DNA of 64,000 nucleotides, taken from Aquitalea pelogenes (GTDB lineage: Bacteria; Pseudomonadota; Gammaproteobacteria; Burkholderiales; Chromobacteriaceae). Shown one piece after another: positions 19,662-30,292 of this stretch. A model generated the notes under the pieces. That model did no database searches. It saw only the letters and a list, made by a program, of their open reading frames with translations, and was not told where the DNA came from. Location of the stretch: contig NZ_LNQV01000012.1 in assembly GCF_001515305.1 (NCBI RefSeq), forward strand, positions 38,577-102,576, in the 5' to 3' direction. Position 1 is the stretch's first letter; every line of letters starts with the position of its first letter. A program made the position numbers and the translations under genes.

Positions 19662-21563
19662 ATGCCTGACATTCGCCTGCCTGACGGCTCGGTTCGATCC
19701 TTCGACAAGCCGGTAACGGTTCATGAAGTGGCTGCGTCCATCGGTACCGGTCTGGCGCGTGCTGCGCTGGCAGGTCGCGTCGATGGCGTGCTGGTGGATA
19801 CCTCGTACAGTATCGATCGTGATGCCGATCTGGCCATCGTGACCGACAAGGATGCCGATGGCCTTGGCATCATCCGCCACTCCACCGCCCACTTGCTGGC
19901 TTATGCGGTGAAGGAGCTGTTCCCGGAGGCACAGGTGACCATCGGGCCGGAAATCGAAAACGGTTTCTACTACGACTTCGCCTACAAGCGCCCGTTTACC
20001 CCGGAAGACCTGACGGCCATCGAAAAGAAGATGAGCGAACTGGCCAAGAAGGATATCCCGGTCGAGCGCTACGAACTGCCGCGTGATGAAGCCATTGCTT
20101 ACTTCAAGAGCATTGGCGAAGCCTACAAGGCCGAGATCATCGAATCCATTCCGCAGGGTGAGGTGCTGAGCCTGTACCGCGAGGGTGAGTTCACCGACCT
20201 GTGTCGTGGCCCGCACGTGCCGTCCACTGGCAAGCTCAAAGTGTTCAAGCTGATGAAGGTGGCCGGTGCCTACTGGCGCGGCGACAGCAAGAATGAAATG
20301 CTGCAGCGTATCTACGGTACGGCCTGGGCCAAGAAGGAAGACCTGGAAGCCTATCTGTACATGCTGGAAGAGGCGGAAAAGCGTGACCACCGCAAGCTGG
20401 GCGTGCAAATGGACCTGTTCCACCTGCAGGACGAAGCGCCGGGCATGGTGTTCTGGCATCCCAAGGGCTGGCAGCTGTGGCAGAACGTCGAGCAATACAT
20501 GCGCGGCAAGCTGGTGAAAGAGGGCTATCAGGAAGTCCGCACGCCGATGATGATGGATGTGGAATTGTGGAAGAAGTCGGGTCACTGGCAGAACTACAAG
20601 GAAAACATGTTCATCACCGAATCGGAAAAGCGCGACTACGCTGTCAAGCCGATGAACTGTCCGGGCCATATCCAGATTTTCAACAGCGGCCTGCGCTCCT
20701 ATCGCGACCTGCCGCTGCGCTATGCCGAGTTTGGCTCCTGTCACCGTAACGAGCCGGGTGGTGCGCTGCACGGCATCATGCGTGTGCGTGGCTTTGTACA
20801 GGATGATGGCCACATCTTCTGTACCGAAGACCAGATCAACCAGGAAGCCAAGGCTTTCCATCGTCTGGTGATGGAAGTGTATGAGCGCTTCGGTTTTGAC
20901 AAGGTGTCGATCAAGCTGGCGCTGCGTCCGGAAAAACGCCTGGGTGCGGAAGAAACCTGGGACAAGGCCGAGCAAGGCATGCGCGAAGCGCTGCAGGCTT
21001 GCGGCGTAGCCTGGGAAGAGTTGCCGGGCGAGGGTGCCTTCTACGGGCCGAAGATCGAATACCACGTCAAGGATGCGCTGGGTCGCTCCTGGCAATGTGG
21101 TACCCTGCAGCTGGACTTCATGCTGCCGGAAAGTCTGGGCGCTGAATATGTGGCTGATGACAATAGCCGCAAGCGTCCGGTGATGTTGCACCGCGCTGCA
21201 CTGGGTTCGCTGGAGCGCTTCCTGGGTATTCTGATCGAAAACCACGCAGGCGCCTTCCCGCTGTGGCTGTCCCCGGTGCAGATGGTGGTGATGAATATCA
21301 CCGAAGCGCAGGCGGATTATGCTGCACAAATCGCTGAAGCATTGAAGAAACAAGGCTTCCGCGTCGATCTTGACTTGAGAAACGAGAAGATCGGCTATAA
21401 AATCCGCGAGCACAGTCTGCAAAAGCTGCCGTACCAGATTATCGTGGGCGACAAGGAAAAAGCAGGCGAACTGGTTGCCGTGCGCGCCCGTGGTGAAGAC
21501 CTGGGTCAGCTCACGCTGGATGCATTCATTGCCCGCCTCAAGGCTGAGATGCCCGAGGCCTGA
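19662..21563 (+). CDS. thrS: Threonyl-tRNA synthetase
   Basis: This 633-residue class II synthetase charges tRNA-Thr. Domains in order: TGS (about 1-60), editing domain with [16 protein letters not shown] (about 73-90) and the [11 protein letters not shown] region, the catalytic core with zinc cysteine in MNCPGHI and [26 protein letters not shown], and the anticodon-binding domain from about 535. Length matches E. coli ThrRS (642). The ATG has GGAG upstream. It heads the conserved operon with infC, rpmI, rplT, pheS, pheT and ihfA. Confidence 0.97.
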   Translation: MPDIRLPDGSVRSFDKPVTVHEVAASIGTGLARAALAGRVDGVLVDTSYSIDRDADLAIVTDKDADGLGIIRHSTAHLLAYAVKELFPEAQVTIGPEIENGFYYDFAYKRPFTPEDLTAIEKKMSELAKKDIPVERYELPRDEAIAYFKSIGEAYKAEIIESIPQGEVLSLYREGEFTDLCRGPHVPSTGKLKVFKLMKVAGAYWRGDSKNEMLQRIYGTAWAKKEDLEAYLYMLEEAEKRDHRKLGVQMDLFHLQDEAPGMVFWHPKGWQLWQNVEQYMRGKLVKEGYQEVRTPMMMDVELWKKSGHWQNYKENMFITESEKRDYAVKPMNCPGHIQIFNSGLRSYRDLPLRYAEFGSCHRNEPGGALHGIMRVRGFVQDDGHIFCTEDQINQEAKAFHRLVMEVYERFGFDKVSIKLALRPEKRLGAEETWDKAEQGMREALQACGVAWEELPGEGAFYGPKIEYHVKDALGRSWQCGTLQLDFMLPESLGAEYVADDNSRKRPVMLHRAALGSLERFLGILIENHAGAFPLWLSPVQMVVMNITEAQADYAAQIAEALKKQGFRVDLDLRNEKIGYKIREHSLQKLPYQIIVGDKEKAGELVAVRARGEDLGQLTLDAFIARLKAEMPEA

Positions 21564-21601
21564 TCCGGCAACGGCAGGCATTTGATAGATTAATAGGAGA
21601 T

Positions 21602-22126
21602 TTGGCTATAGCTCAGGAACGCGAAGCACGGATCAACGGCGAGATTACCGCTCGCGAGATTCGTCTGGTAGGCATGGAAGGTGAGCAGATTGGTGTTGTC
21701 AGTCTGCGTGAAGCAATGGCACTGGCCGAGGAAAATGATGTGGATCTGGTGGAAATTTCCCCGACTGCTCAGCCTCCGGTCTGCAAGCTGATGGACTACG
21801 GCAAGTTCAAGTACGAACAGTCGAAGAAGCGTCACGAAGCCAAGCTCAAGCAAAAGCAGGTCCAGATCAAGGAAATCAAGTTCCGTCCGGGCACTGACGA
21901 TGGTGATTACAACGTCAAGCTGCGTAACCTGATCCGTTTCCTTAATGATGGCGACAAAGCCAAGATCACCCTGCGTTTCCGTGGTCGTGAGATGGCTCAC
22001 CAGGACATCGGCCTGGCATTGCTCAAGCGTGTTGAAGCCGATTTGGCTGAAATTGCGACAGTCGAGCAATTCCCCAAGCTGGAAGGTCGTCAAATGGTGA
22101 TGATGATTGCCCCGAAAAAGAAATAA
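21602..22126 (+). CDS. infC: Translation initiation factor IF-3 (non-AUG start)
   Basis: This encodes about 172-174 residues with both IF-3 domains: the N-domain ([18 protein letters not shown]) and the C-domain ([20 protein letters not shown]). There is no ATG, and the only in-frame start codons are non-AUG. TTG at 21602 lies only two bases after the AGGAG at 21595-21599, which is too close. ATA at 21608 lies eight bases after it and gives [13 protein letters not shown]-3 selects against non-AUG starts, and E. coli infC uses AUU to regulate itself, so AUA at 21608 is the better start by inference. The feature is drawn from the TTG to include both options. Confidence 0.93.
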   Translation: MAIAQEREARINGEITAREIRLVGMEGEQIGVVSLREAMALAEENDVDLVEISPTAQPPVCKLMDYGKFKYEQSKKRHEAKLKQKQVQIKEIKFRPGTDDGDYNVKLRNLIRFLNDGDKAKITLRFRGREMAHQDIGLALLKRVEADLAEIATVEQFPKLEGRQMVMMIAPKKK

Positions 22127-22149
22127 TCGGGTATAATCGTTTTCTCAAT

Positions 22150-22220
22150 ACGGCAGGGTCTACCCTGCCGTGTTGATTTTGTAGGGCGGTAACGCCCTGC
22201 GCAAAAGCGTGACGCAGTGG
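22150..22220 (+). promoter_or_regulatory. Structured leader before rpmI-rplT
   Basis: A perfect 10-bp hairpin (ACGGCAGGGT / ACCCTGCCGT, 22150-22171) is followed by a second hairpin with a GTAA tetraloop (AGGGCG / CGCCCT, 22183-22198) and a TGCG...CGCA pairing. The block fills the gap between infC and rpmI. In E. coli, L20 binds RNA just upstream of rpmI to repress L35 and L20, so this is a candidate autoregulatory leader. Confidence 0.5.
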
Positions 22221-22282
22221 TTTCAAGTACCTTCGGGTCACCCTGTGTCTAATCTAACTCAGAAATTCTGCAGGAGTTTTCC

Positions 22283-22480
22283 ATGCCGAAAATGAAGACC
22301 AAGTCGAGCGCGAAAAAGCGTCTCAACGTGCTGGGCAATGGCGGTGTAAAGCGCTCTTATGCGTTCAAGCGTCACATCCTGACCAAGAAAACCACCAAGA
22401 ACAAGCGCCAGTTGCGCGGTACCACCATGGTACACGCCACCAACATGGCTTCTGTTCGCGCCATGATGCCCTACGCATAA
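22283..22480 (+). CDS. rpmI: Large ribosomal subunit protein bL35
   Basis: This 65-residue basic protein starts [13 protein letters not shown] and has the L35 core, with [22 protein letters not shown] lies upstream of the ATG. It lies 12 bp before rplT, the invariant partner. Confidence 0.97.
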   Translation: MPKMKTKSSAKKRLNVLGNGGVKRSYAFKRHILTKKTTKNKRQLRGTTMVHATNMASVRAMMPYA

Positions 22481-22492
22481 GGAGACTGAATA

Positions 22493-22849
22493 ATGCCACG
22501 CGTTAAACGCGGTGTAACCGCACGTGCTCGTCACAAGAAAATCCTTGCCCTGGCGAAAGGCTATCGCGGCCGTCGCAAGAACGTCTATCGCATCGCCAAA
22601 CAGGCGGTGATGAAAGCCGGTCAATATGCATACCGCGACCGTCGTCAGAAAAAGCGTCAGTTCCGTCAGCTGTGGATTGCCCGTATCAACGCCGCTGCGC
22701 GTGAAAACGGTCTGCCGTACAGCAAATTCATGAACGGCCTGAAAAAAGCTGCCATCGAAATCGACCGTAAGGTCCTGGCCGACCTGGCCGTGTTCGACAA
22801 GGCTGCCTTTGCTCAGATCGTTGAAAAGGCGAAAGCTAGCCTCGCTTGA
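22493..22849 (+). CDS. rplT: Large ribosomal subunit protein bL20
   Basis: This 118-residue protein has the L20 signatures [46 protein letters not shown] and [21 protein letters not shown]. It binds 23S rRNA early in assembly and may repress its own operon. A strong terminator follows, so pheST has its own promoter as well. Confidence 0.98.
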   Translation: MPRVKRGVTARARHKKILALAKGYRGRRKNVYRIAKQAVMKAGQYAYRDRRQKKRQFRQLWIARINAAARENGLPYSKFMNGLKKAAIEIDRKVLADLAVFDKAAFAQIVEKAKASLA

Positions 22850-22861
22850 TAGCAAGACTGT

Positions 22862-22893
22862 AAAAGGGGAGGCTAATGCCTCCCTTTTTTTTC
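22862..22893 (+). terminator. Rho-independent terminator after rplT
   Basis: Stem AAAAGGGGAGGC / GCCTCCCTTTT with loop TAAT and a run of eight T. Confidence 0.88.
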
Positions 22894-23053
22894 ATTTGCC
22901 TGTAGTAAAGATGTTGCAAGAGCGTTGACCAGACTGCCATGAGTGTGGTCAGCCTTTTTGTTCCGGTCTGCCGGTTGGTGCAGGGTACCGCTGATGTCAT
23001 GCAACGGTTGCCACATCGCCGGCCGACAGGCCGGAAAGACGCATACGGTGTGA

Positions 23054-24043
<990 letters not shown>

Positions 24044-24062
24044 GCGCAGGCAGGGATAAACA

Positions 24063-26435
24063 ATGCAATTCTCCGAACAATGGCTGAGAAACTGGGTTAA
24101 TCCTTCCCTTTCCAGCGAGGAACTGTCCTACCTGCTGACCATGGCCGGTCTGGAAGTGGAAGAAACCACCGCTGCGGCACCAGCGTTTACCGGTGTGGTG
24201 ATTGGCGAGGTCAAGGAGTGCGTCAAGCACGAAAACGCTGACCGCCTGCGCGTGACCAAGGTGGATGTCGGTACTGGCGAACTGGTGCAGATTGTCTGTG
24301 GCGCACCGAACGTGGCCGTAGGTGTGCGCGTACCGTGCGCACTGCCGGGCGCGGTATTGCCGGGCGACTTCAAGATCAAGCCCACCAAGATGCGTGGTGT
24401 GGAATCCGGCGGCATGCTGTGCTCCGGCAAGGAACTGGGCGTACCGGAGGATGTGGATGGCCTGATGCTGCTGCCGGCTGATGCGCCTGTAGGCCAGAAC
24501 ATCCGCGATTATCTGGGTCTGGATGATCAGTTGTTCACGCTGAAAATTACCCCCAATCGTGCTGACTGCTTGTCGATCAAGGGTATCGCCCGTGAAGTGG
24601 CTGCCCTGACCGGTGCTGCACTGCAGCCGCAAGCCATCAGCGCCGTTGCGCCGCAAATTGACGATGTGGTGCCGGTTGCCATCGCCGCCCCGCAAGCCTG
24701 CGGTCGCTATATCGGCCGCGTGATTCGCAATGTCAACGCCGCTGCGCCGACCCCGGACTGGATGAAGCGCCGTCTGGAGCGTTCCGGTCTGCGTTCCATT
24801 TCCGCCATCGTTGACGTCACCAATTACGTACTGCTGGAACAAGGTCAGCCGATGCACGCCTTTGATCTGGCCAAGCTGAACGGTGGTATCACCGTGCGCA
24901 TGGCCAAGGCTGGCGAGCAACTGCTCTGCCTGAACGAGAAAACCGTCACTCTTGCCGAAGACAATCTGGTAATTGCCGATGACGCCAAGGTGCTGGCCAT
25001 TGCCGGCATCATGGGTGGCGAGGAAAGCGGTGTTACCACCGCCAGCACTGACATCATGCTGGAAAGTGCCTTCTTTGCCCCGGCAGCCATTGCCGGCAAG
25101 GCCCGCGCCTGGGGTTTCGGTTCCGACTCTTCCTTCCGCTTCGAACGTGGTGTGGATTTCGAACTGCAACGCGACGCCATGGAACGCGCCACCGAACTGG
25201 TGCTGTCCATCTGTGGTGGCGAAGCCGGCCCGCTCAACGAGCAAGTTGCCGAACTGCCTGTCCGCAAAGGCGTGAAAGTCCGCACTGCGCGCGTAGCGCG
25301 TCTGCTGGGCATCACCCTGTCTGCCGAGCAGATCGCCACCATCCTCACCCGTCTGGGTCTGGCTTTCGATACCCTGGAAGACGGTTTCCTGGTGCATGCA
25401 CCTTCCTTCCGCTACGACATCGAGATCGAAGAAGACCTGATCGAAGAAGTGGCCCGCGTACATGGTTACGATGCCATTCCCTACGAAGCACCGGCTGCTC
25501 GCTTGCGCATGCTGGCGTTGCCGGAAGAACGTCGCCCGCGTGAAGACATCCGCCATTTCCTGGCTGGTCGTGACTACCAGGAAGTGGTCAGCTACGCCTT
25601 TGTCGAGGAAGCCTGGGAGCGTGACTTTGCCGGCAATGCCGACCCGGTACGTCTGATCAACCCGATTGCCTCGCAAATGAGCGTGATGCGCTCGTCGCTG
25701 ATTGGCGGTCTGGTCAATGTGCTGCAAGGCAACCTCAACCGCAAACAGCCGCGCGTGCGGGTGTTTGAAGTCGCCCGTGTATTCGGCAAGAATGCTGCCG
25801 GCCAGGCCGACGAAACTACCCAGCCGGAAAAAGTGGCCGGTTTGGCATGGGGCCCGCGTGTTGCCGAGCAATGGGGTGCCAAGGCCGAGCGCATCGATTT
25901 TTACGATGTGAAAGCCGATGTGGAAGCCCTGCTGCTGCCGGCACAAGCCAGCTTTGCCAAAGCCGCTCACCCGGCCTTCCATCCTGGCCGTTGTGCTGAA
26001 ATCAGCCTGAATGGCAAGGTGATTGGCGTGATGGGCGAGCTGCATCCCAAGTGGGCGCAGCAGTATGGCCTGCCAACGCCGCCGGTGCTGTTTGAGCTGG
26101 ATCTGGCCGCTGTCGAACAGCGCAACGCCATCAAGGCTCAGCCGGTCAGCAAATTGCAGCCGGTACGTCGTGATCTGGCGCTGGTGGTTGACGAGCAGGT
26201 AACGGTTGCTGCTATGCTGGACACTTTCCGTCAGCATGCGTCCGCGCTGGTGAAGGAAGTTGCCTTGTTTGATGTCTATCGTGGCAAGGGTGTGGAAGAG
26301 GGCAAGAAGAGCCTGGCTTTCCGTGTGGTGTTGCAGGATGATGCCCGCACCCTGACCGACGAAGATGTCGAGCCAGCCATCCAGAAGCTGCTGGATGCCG
26401 TGGCTGCCAGCCATGCGGCACAGCTGCGACTGTAA
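24063..26435 (+). CDS. pheT: Phenylalanyl-tRNA synthetase beta subunit
   Basis: This encodes 790 residues, the standard length. In order: tRNA-binding OB fold (about 40-150, with GGMLCSGKELGV), B1/B3-B4 editing region, B5 domain, the catalytic-like module and the C-terminal ferredoxin-fold anticodon-binding domain (FRQHASALVKEVALFDVYRG). It partners PheS and edits Tyr-tRNA-Phe. Confidence 0.97.
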   Translation: MQFSEQWLRNWVNPSLSSEELSYLLTMAGLEVEETTAAAPAFTGVVIGEVKECVKHENADRLRVTKVDVGTGELVQIVCGAPNVAVGVRVPCALPGAVLPGDFKIKPTKMRGVESGGMLCSGKELGVPEDVDGLMLLPADAPVGQNIRDYLGLDDQLFTLKITPNRADCLSIKGIAREVAALTGAALQPQAISAVAPQIDDVVPVAIAAPQACGRYIGRVIRNVNAAAPTPDWMKRRLERSGLRSISAIVDVTNYVLLEQGQPMHAFDLAKLNGGITVRMAKAGEQLLCLNEKTVTLAEDNLVIADDAKVLAIAGIMGGEESGVTTASTDIMLESAFFAPAAIAGKARAWGFGSDSSFRFERGVDFELQRDAMERATELVLSICGGEAGPLNEQVAELPVRKGVKVRTARVARLLGITLSAEQIATILTRLGLAFDTLEDGFLVHAPSFRYDIEIEEDLIEEVARVHGYDAIPYEAPAARLRMLALPEERRPREDIRHFLAGRDYQEVVSYAFVEEAWERDFAGNADPVRLINPIASQMSVMRSSLIGGLVNVLQGNLNRKQPRVRVFEVARVFGKNAAGQADETTQPEKVAGLAWGPRVAEQWGAKAERIDFYDVKADVEALLLPAQASFAKAAHPAFHPGRCAEISLNGKVIGVMGELHPKWAQQYGLPTPPVLFELDLAAVEQRNAIKAQPVSKLQPVRRDLALVVDEQVTVAAMLDTFRQHASALVKEVALFDVYRGKGVEEGKKSLAFRVVLQDDARTLTDEDVEPAIQKLLDAVAASHAAQLRL

Positions 26436-26506
26436 GCCATTATTGCCGGAAGGCGTGGCATAATGTCCGCCTTCCATATTTGCATTCAAGAAGTTAAGGG
26501 GTAGTC

Positions 26507-26809
26507 ATGACTTTGACCAAGGCTGAGTTGGCCGACCTGTTGTTTGACCAGGTAGGTCTGAACAAGCGTGAAGCCAAGGACATGGTTGAAACGTTTTTCG
26601 AGGAAATCCGTATCGCACTGGAAGCTGGCGATTCGGTAAAGCTGTCCGGATTTGGCAATTTCCAGCTGCGTGACAAGCCGCAACGTCCGGGCCGCAATCC
26701 CAAGACCGGGGAAGAGATTCCCATCACGGCACGCCGCGTGGTGACCTTCCACGCCAGTCAGAAACTCAAAGGAATGGTTGAGCAATACCATGCTAACAAG
26801 CAAGGCTGA
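26507..26809 (+). CDS. ihfA: Integration host factor subunit alpha
   Basis: This 100-residue DNA-bending protein matches IHF alpha: [28 protein letters not shown] at the start, GFGNF at about 48-52 and [12 protein letters not shown] with the intercalating Pro in the beta arm. It pairs with IHF beta. Position directly after pheT is the standard arrangement. Confidence 0.97.
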   Translation: MTLTKAELADLLFDQVGLNKREAKDMVETFFEEIRIALEAGDSVKLSGFGNFQLRDKPQRPGRNPKTGEEIPITARRVVTFHASQKLKGMVEQYHANKQG

Positions 26810-27143
26810 TTTGCCGGCAATCCCGTCCAAGCGCTACTTCACCATTAGCGAAGTGAGCGAACTGACCGGGGTGAAGCCGCATGTGCTGCGTTACTGGGAG
26901 CAGGAATTCTCCCAGTTGCGCCTGGTCAAGCGTCGTGGCAACCGTCGCTATTACCAGCACCACGAGGTATTGCTGGTGCGGCGTATTCGCGGCTTGCTTT
27001 ACGATGACGGTTTCACCATTCAGGGTGCGCGCCAGCGCCTGGGTGCGGGCGGAGAAATGGAGCGCCCGATTACGGCTCAGGAAGTCCGTACCGAATTGGA
27101 AGCCATTCTGAATTGGTTGGATTCAGGTGTTGGCAAAAACTAA
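26790..27143 (+). CDS. MerR family transcriptional regulator
   Basis: This encodes 117 residues with an N-terminal MerR helix-turn-helix ([25 protein letters not shown], about 16-40) and the wing [13 protein letters not shown]. It lacks a metal-binding C-terminus. Its ATG lies inside the end of ihfA (20-base overlap), indicating translational coupling. A MerR gene of this type follows ihfA in many beta- and gammaproteobacteria; its targets are unknown. Confidence 0.88.
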   Translation: MLTSKADLPAIPSKRYFTISEVSELTGVKPHVLRYWEQEFSQLRLVKRRGNRRYYQHHEVLLVRRIRGLLYDDGFTIQGARQRLGAGGEMERPITAQEVRTELEAILNWLDSGVGKN

Positions 27144-27173
27144 ATAAACAGTTACAATGTGTTTCTCTTGAGT

Positions 27174-27250
27174 CGGGGTGTAGCGCAGCCTGGTAGCGCA
27201 CCTGCATGGGGTGCAGGGGGTCGGAAGTTCGAATCTTCTCACCCCGACCA
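27174..27250 (+). tRNA. tRNA-Pro (anticodon GGG)
   Basis: Acceptor CGGGGTG/CACCCCG, anticodon stem CCTGC/GCAGG around loop ATGGGGT (anticodon GGG), T arm with TTCGAAT, discriminator A and encoded CCA. Confidence 0.96.
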
Positions 27251-27278
27251 CAAGAACAAAAGCAGCACACACTCATTA

Positions 27279-27305
27279 AAGCCACCAAAACTTGGTGGCT
27301 TTTTT
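27279..27305 (+). terminator. Rho-independent terminator after tRNA-Pro
   Basis: Stem AAGCCACCAA/TTGGTGGCTT followed by a run of T, 28 bases after the tRNA. Confidence 0.88.
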
Positions 27306-27361
27306 GTTGCCTGTAATTATGTACTGCCTGTCATTGGTCATTCACCATCGGATACAAAAAC

Positions 27362-27391
27362 GAAAGCCACCCGAAGTCGGGTGGCTCTTTT
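27362..27391 (-). terminator. Terminator downstream of the HdeA-like gene
   Basis: Stem AGCCACCCGA/TCGGGTGGCT with T-rich sequence on both strands. It is placed to end minus-strand transcription from the HdeA-like gene, 113 bases past its stop. Confidence 0.75.
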
Positions 27392-27503
27392 CATGGGCGT
27401 TCAGCCAATAGGCCGCGGCAAGATTATTGATTCAGTCCTGGCCATTTCCATCAAATATTTTCCGTATACTGGTCAGCCAATGTGGCTGGTATGTTCAGCC
27501 GGA

Positions 27504-27827
27504 TCAGAGTGCGCTCTTGATCTTTTGCCAAACGGTTTTTTCTTTGTTTACCTTGCAGTATTCATCTACCTCCGGGCGAACTTTTTCGACATCGGCAATC
27601 ACTTCAGCGGCGTTGACCTTGCCATTTTTGTGTTTGCTGATTTCGTAGCCAATAATGACCGGTTTGTCGGTTTCCTTGAGCACGAGATATTCGTTGCAGG
27701 TAATGGTGTATTTGCCACTCGGCTTGCTGCCAGAGGCATTATGTTTGCTTGCATTGCCAGATGTAGCGGCAAATGCAGAACTGCTCATCAATGCGGCCAG
27801 GATCATGATTTTCAGTTTTGCAGACAT
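27504..27827 (-). CDS. HdeA/HdeB-like periplasmic acid-stress chaperone
   Basis: This 107-residue protein has a clear signal peptide (KIMILAALMSSSAFA) and a mature part like HdeA: YTITCNEYLVL near the start and VRPEVDEYCKVNKEKTVWQKIK at the end. The two cysteines match the conserved HdeA disulfide pair. HdeA-type proteins unfold at low pH and bind other periplasmic proteins. Base composition is lower in GC than the neighbours, and the gene sits beside a tRNA, so transfer is possible. Its own terminator follows. Confidence 0.75.
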   Translation of the reverse strand: MSAKLKIMILAALMSSSAFAATSGNASKHNASGSKPSGKYTITCNEYLVLKETDKPVIIGYEISKHKNGKVNAAEVIADVEKVRPEVDEYCKVNKEKTVWQKIKSAL

Positions 27828-28129
27828 GCTTGATTCCTTAATGGAGTTGATTCCCGAAAAATGAAAGTGCTTCGGGTTTGGCCATCCTCCAGTGATACAT
27901 TTCCCCGGTCAAGGCAAGCTGCTATGGATATTTCTTTTCTATCTTATGAGTTTTCCTGCTCGCGCCAAGATTAATCAGTGGGTATGGTAATAAGACATCC
28001 ATATATTTGAATTTATTGCCATTATTTGTATGGAATCAGCAGCGTGATGTGCGTGGTTTGATGGCGTGCCTGCTGCTTTGGCTGCTACGGGATACGGAGG
28101 TGACATCAGCAGCAAGCGCAGTGGATGGA
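27828..28129. other. Intergenic region, 302 bases, no gene seen
   Basis: This gap between the HdeA-like start and the response regulator stop is AT-rich in the middle (about 27900-28030). It probably holds the promoter of the HdeA-like gene. I see no RNA gene or clear terminator for the response regulator. Confidence 0.5.
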
Positions 28130-28789
28130 TTATCCACCCAAAACCGGGCCGGCCTTGATGACGGCCTGAGTACGGCTGCTGACTTCCAGCTTGCGCAAGA
28201 TCGCCGATACATGTGCCTTGACGGTACTTTCCGCAATATTCAATTCAATCGCCACAATCTTGTTGGGTTTGCCGGCAATGATGGCATCCAGTACGCAGCG
28301 CTCTTGCTTCGTCAGGCTGGCAATGCGGCTGCGCATGGCTTGTTGTTCCACGGACAGGGGCAATGGAGTGGGGCTGTTGGTGTCGTGTCCGGCCAATTGT
28401 GCTGGCTGGTAGATTTCCCCGTCTTCGGCAATGCGTCGTACTGCATCCGCCATTTGCTGACGTGGTGTTGATTTGGGAATGAAACCGCACACGCCCAGTT
28501 GCAAGGCGGCAGCGACCACTTCGCTGCGTTCATCCGCCGACACGATCACCAGCGGCACCACCGGTGCGCTTTCCCGCAACAGGGCTATGCCTTGCAGCCC
28601 GTGCATGCCCGGCATGTTAAGGTCCAACAGTGCCAGCTCAAGCGTGTCATCATGAATGGCGGCCTGGACTTCTGCCAGTGATGTGCACTCGATCAACTGC
28701 ACCGAACGGCCAAATGCATCCAGCACAACATCTTTCAATGCTTCGCGAAACAGTGGATGATCATCGGCGATCAGAATACTCATTTCCAT
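28130..28789 (-). CDS. LuxR-type response regulator, ErdR/AgmR-like
   Basis: This 219-residue regulator has a receiver domain (ILIADDHPLFREAL, phosphoacceptor Asp56 in LLDLNMPGMHG, switch Lys in FIPKSTPR) and a C-terminal LuxR helix-turn-helix (LTKQERCVLDAIIAGKPNKIVA, then AESTVKAHVSAILRKL). Its pattern closely resembles ErdR of Pseudomonas, which controls ethanol oxidation. It is divergent from the FIST-kinase-aldehyde dehydrogenase genes, and the hybrid kinase there is the obvious partner. Start could be ATG 28789 or 28783. Confidence 0.88.
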   Translation of the reverse strand: MEMSILIADDHPLFREALKDVVLDAFGRSVQLIECTSLAEVQAAIHDDTLELALLDLNMPGMHGLQGIALLRESAPVVPLVIVSADERSEVVAAALQLGVCGFIPKSTPRQQMADAVRRIAEDGEIYQPAQLAGHDTNSPTPLPLSVEQQAMRSRIASLTKQERCVLDAIIAGKPNKIVAIELNIAESTVKAHVSAILRKLEVSSRTQAVIKAGPVLGG

Positions 28790-29127
28790 CACGACCCCAA
28801 CTTGTGAGTAAAGCTGCCTGATTCGGCCAGCGAACAAGACTATAGCCTGAAATGCACAATGCTGGCAGCATGGCCTTGGCGACGGGAGCGTATTGCATTC
28901 TGTTGAGCTGCGACCTCTTGCCCTTGCCAGCCAGTGGATGCCGGCTGGAGCGGCGGGTGAGGCTGGCACGCCAGAATGTATGGCCGGTATGGCTGTGCAA
29001 GCACTGTCTGCCATACAGCCTGCCAGTGTTGGTGATGGCTGACCATGCAACAAAAGTAGAAGTCAGCGCAGACTGGCTGACACAGAACAGGGTTGCCCAG
29101 CCATCTGTGCAGCCCGGTGGAGACAAG
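28790..29127. other. Divergent promoter region, 338 bases
   Basis: This lies between the response regulator and the FIST gene. Open frames continue through it on both strands, but none has a ribosome site or family match, so I treat them as chance. It should hold the promoters of both divergent units. Confidence 0.45.
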
Positions 29128-30290
29128 ATGAAGCAGTCTTCGGTACTGCTGGGTAGCACCCAGCAGCAAGAGCCGGCGCAAGCCGCGGCAGAATTGTTCG
29201 AGCAGCTGCATCAGCCATCGCTGGCCCTGGTGCTGTTGTTCATCTCCCCAGCCTACGACCTTTCCTTGCTGGCCCCTGCCTTGCAGCAGCATTTCGGCGC
29301 TGCCCTGGTGGTCGGCTGTACCACGGCTGGCGAGATCGGTTGCCATGGCTATCAGCAGGGCAGTATCAGCGGAGTCAGTTTTGCCGAGCCCGACTTCTTT
29401 GCCGTTGCAGCCAGACTGGAGCAGCTGCATGACTTCGAACTGGCGGATGCCTTTGAAGCGGTGATGACGGCCCGGCATGAGCTGGCGCGCAAGAGCGGTT
29501 CTGCGATTGATCGCAACAGCTTTGCCCTGATGCTGATAGATGGCCTCGCGGCATGTGAGGAGCGGGTCGCCAGCCGGCTTTCTTCTGCGCTGGGGCATAT
29601 CCCGCTCTTGGGTGGGTCGGCCGGTGACAATATGCGCTTCGAAAATACCGCAATATTGCTGGATGGTCGTTTCCACACCCAGGCAGCTGCCTTTGTCATG
29701 GTCGCCAGTCGGCATCCGTTCGAAATGTTCAAGTCCGAGCACGCTGCGCGCAGCGGTGAGCGCATGGTGATCACCGAGGCTGATGCCGATAGCCGGCTGG
29801 TTACCGAGATCAATGCGGAGCCGGCAGCAGTAGAGTACTGTCGCACCCTGGGCCTGGACCCCGAGCAACTGGATGCCAATACCTTTGCCGCACATCCACT
29901 GGTGCTGCAAGTGGGTGGCGTGCCGTATGTGCGCTCCATCCAGCGGGTGAACCCGGATTTGTCCTTGTCCTTCTTTTGCAGTGTGGATGAGGGCGTGGTG
30001 CTGTCGGGCACGCAGCGCAGGACCTGGTGGCCAGCCTGGACCAGACCTTTGCCCGGGTACGCAGCCAGTTGGGACCATTGCAGGTGGTGCTGGGATGTGA
30101 CTGCGTATTGCGCCGCATCATGATCAGCAATACCGCTGCACAAAGCCGGCTCTCCAGCCTGCTGGTGCAGAACCGGGTCGTGGGCTTCAATACCTATGGC
30201 GAGCAGTTCAATGCCATGCATGTCAACCAGACCTTCACCGGCATCGCCATCGGCTATGCCGGACATCAGGGCGCGCTGCATCAGGGGTAA
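29128..30290 (+). pseudogene. FIST-domain sensor protein (NosP-like), single-base frameshift
   Basis: From ATG 29128 (GGTGGAGA ribosome site) the frame shows the FIST_N domain (LFISPAYDLSLLAPAL, VVGCTTAGEIG, LGGSAGDNM) and the start of FIST_C (HPLVLQVGGVPYVRSI), then runs into unrelated residues and stops at 30123. FIST_C continues in another frame (DLVASLDQTF, LGCDCVLRR, GFNTYGEQFNAMHVNQTFTGIAIG) to the stop at 30290. One extra G in the GGG at 30006-30008 restores a full protein of 387 residues. FIST proteins such as P. aeruginosa NosP sit beside the kinase NahK and bind haem to sense nitric oxide; haem binding here is an inference. Confidence 0.85.
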
Positions 30291-30292
30291 TC

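Noticed and set aside
27174..28130. Integrated element at tRNA-Pro
   Set aside because: No integrase gene and no direct repeat of the tRNA 3' end were seen downstream; only base composition hints at transfer.
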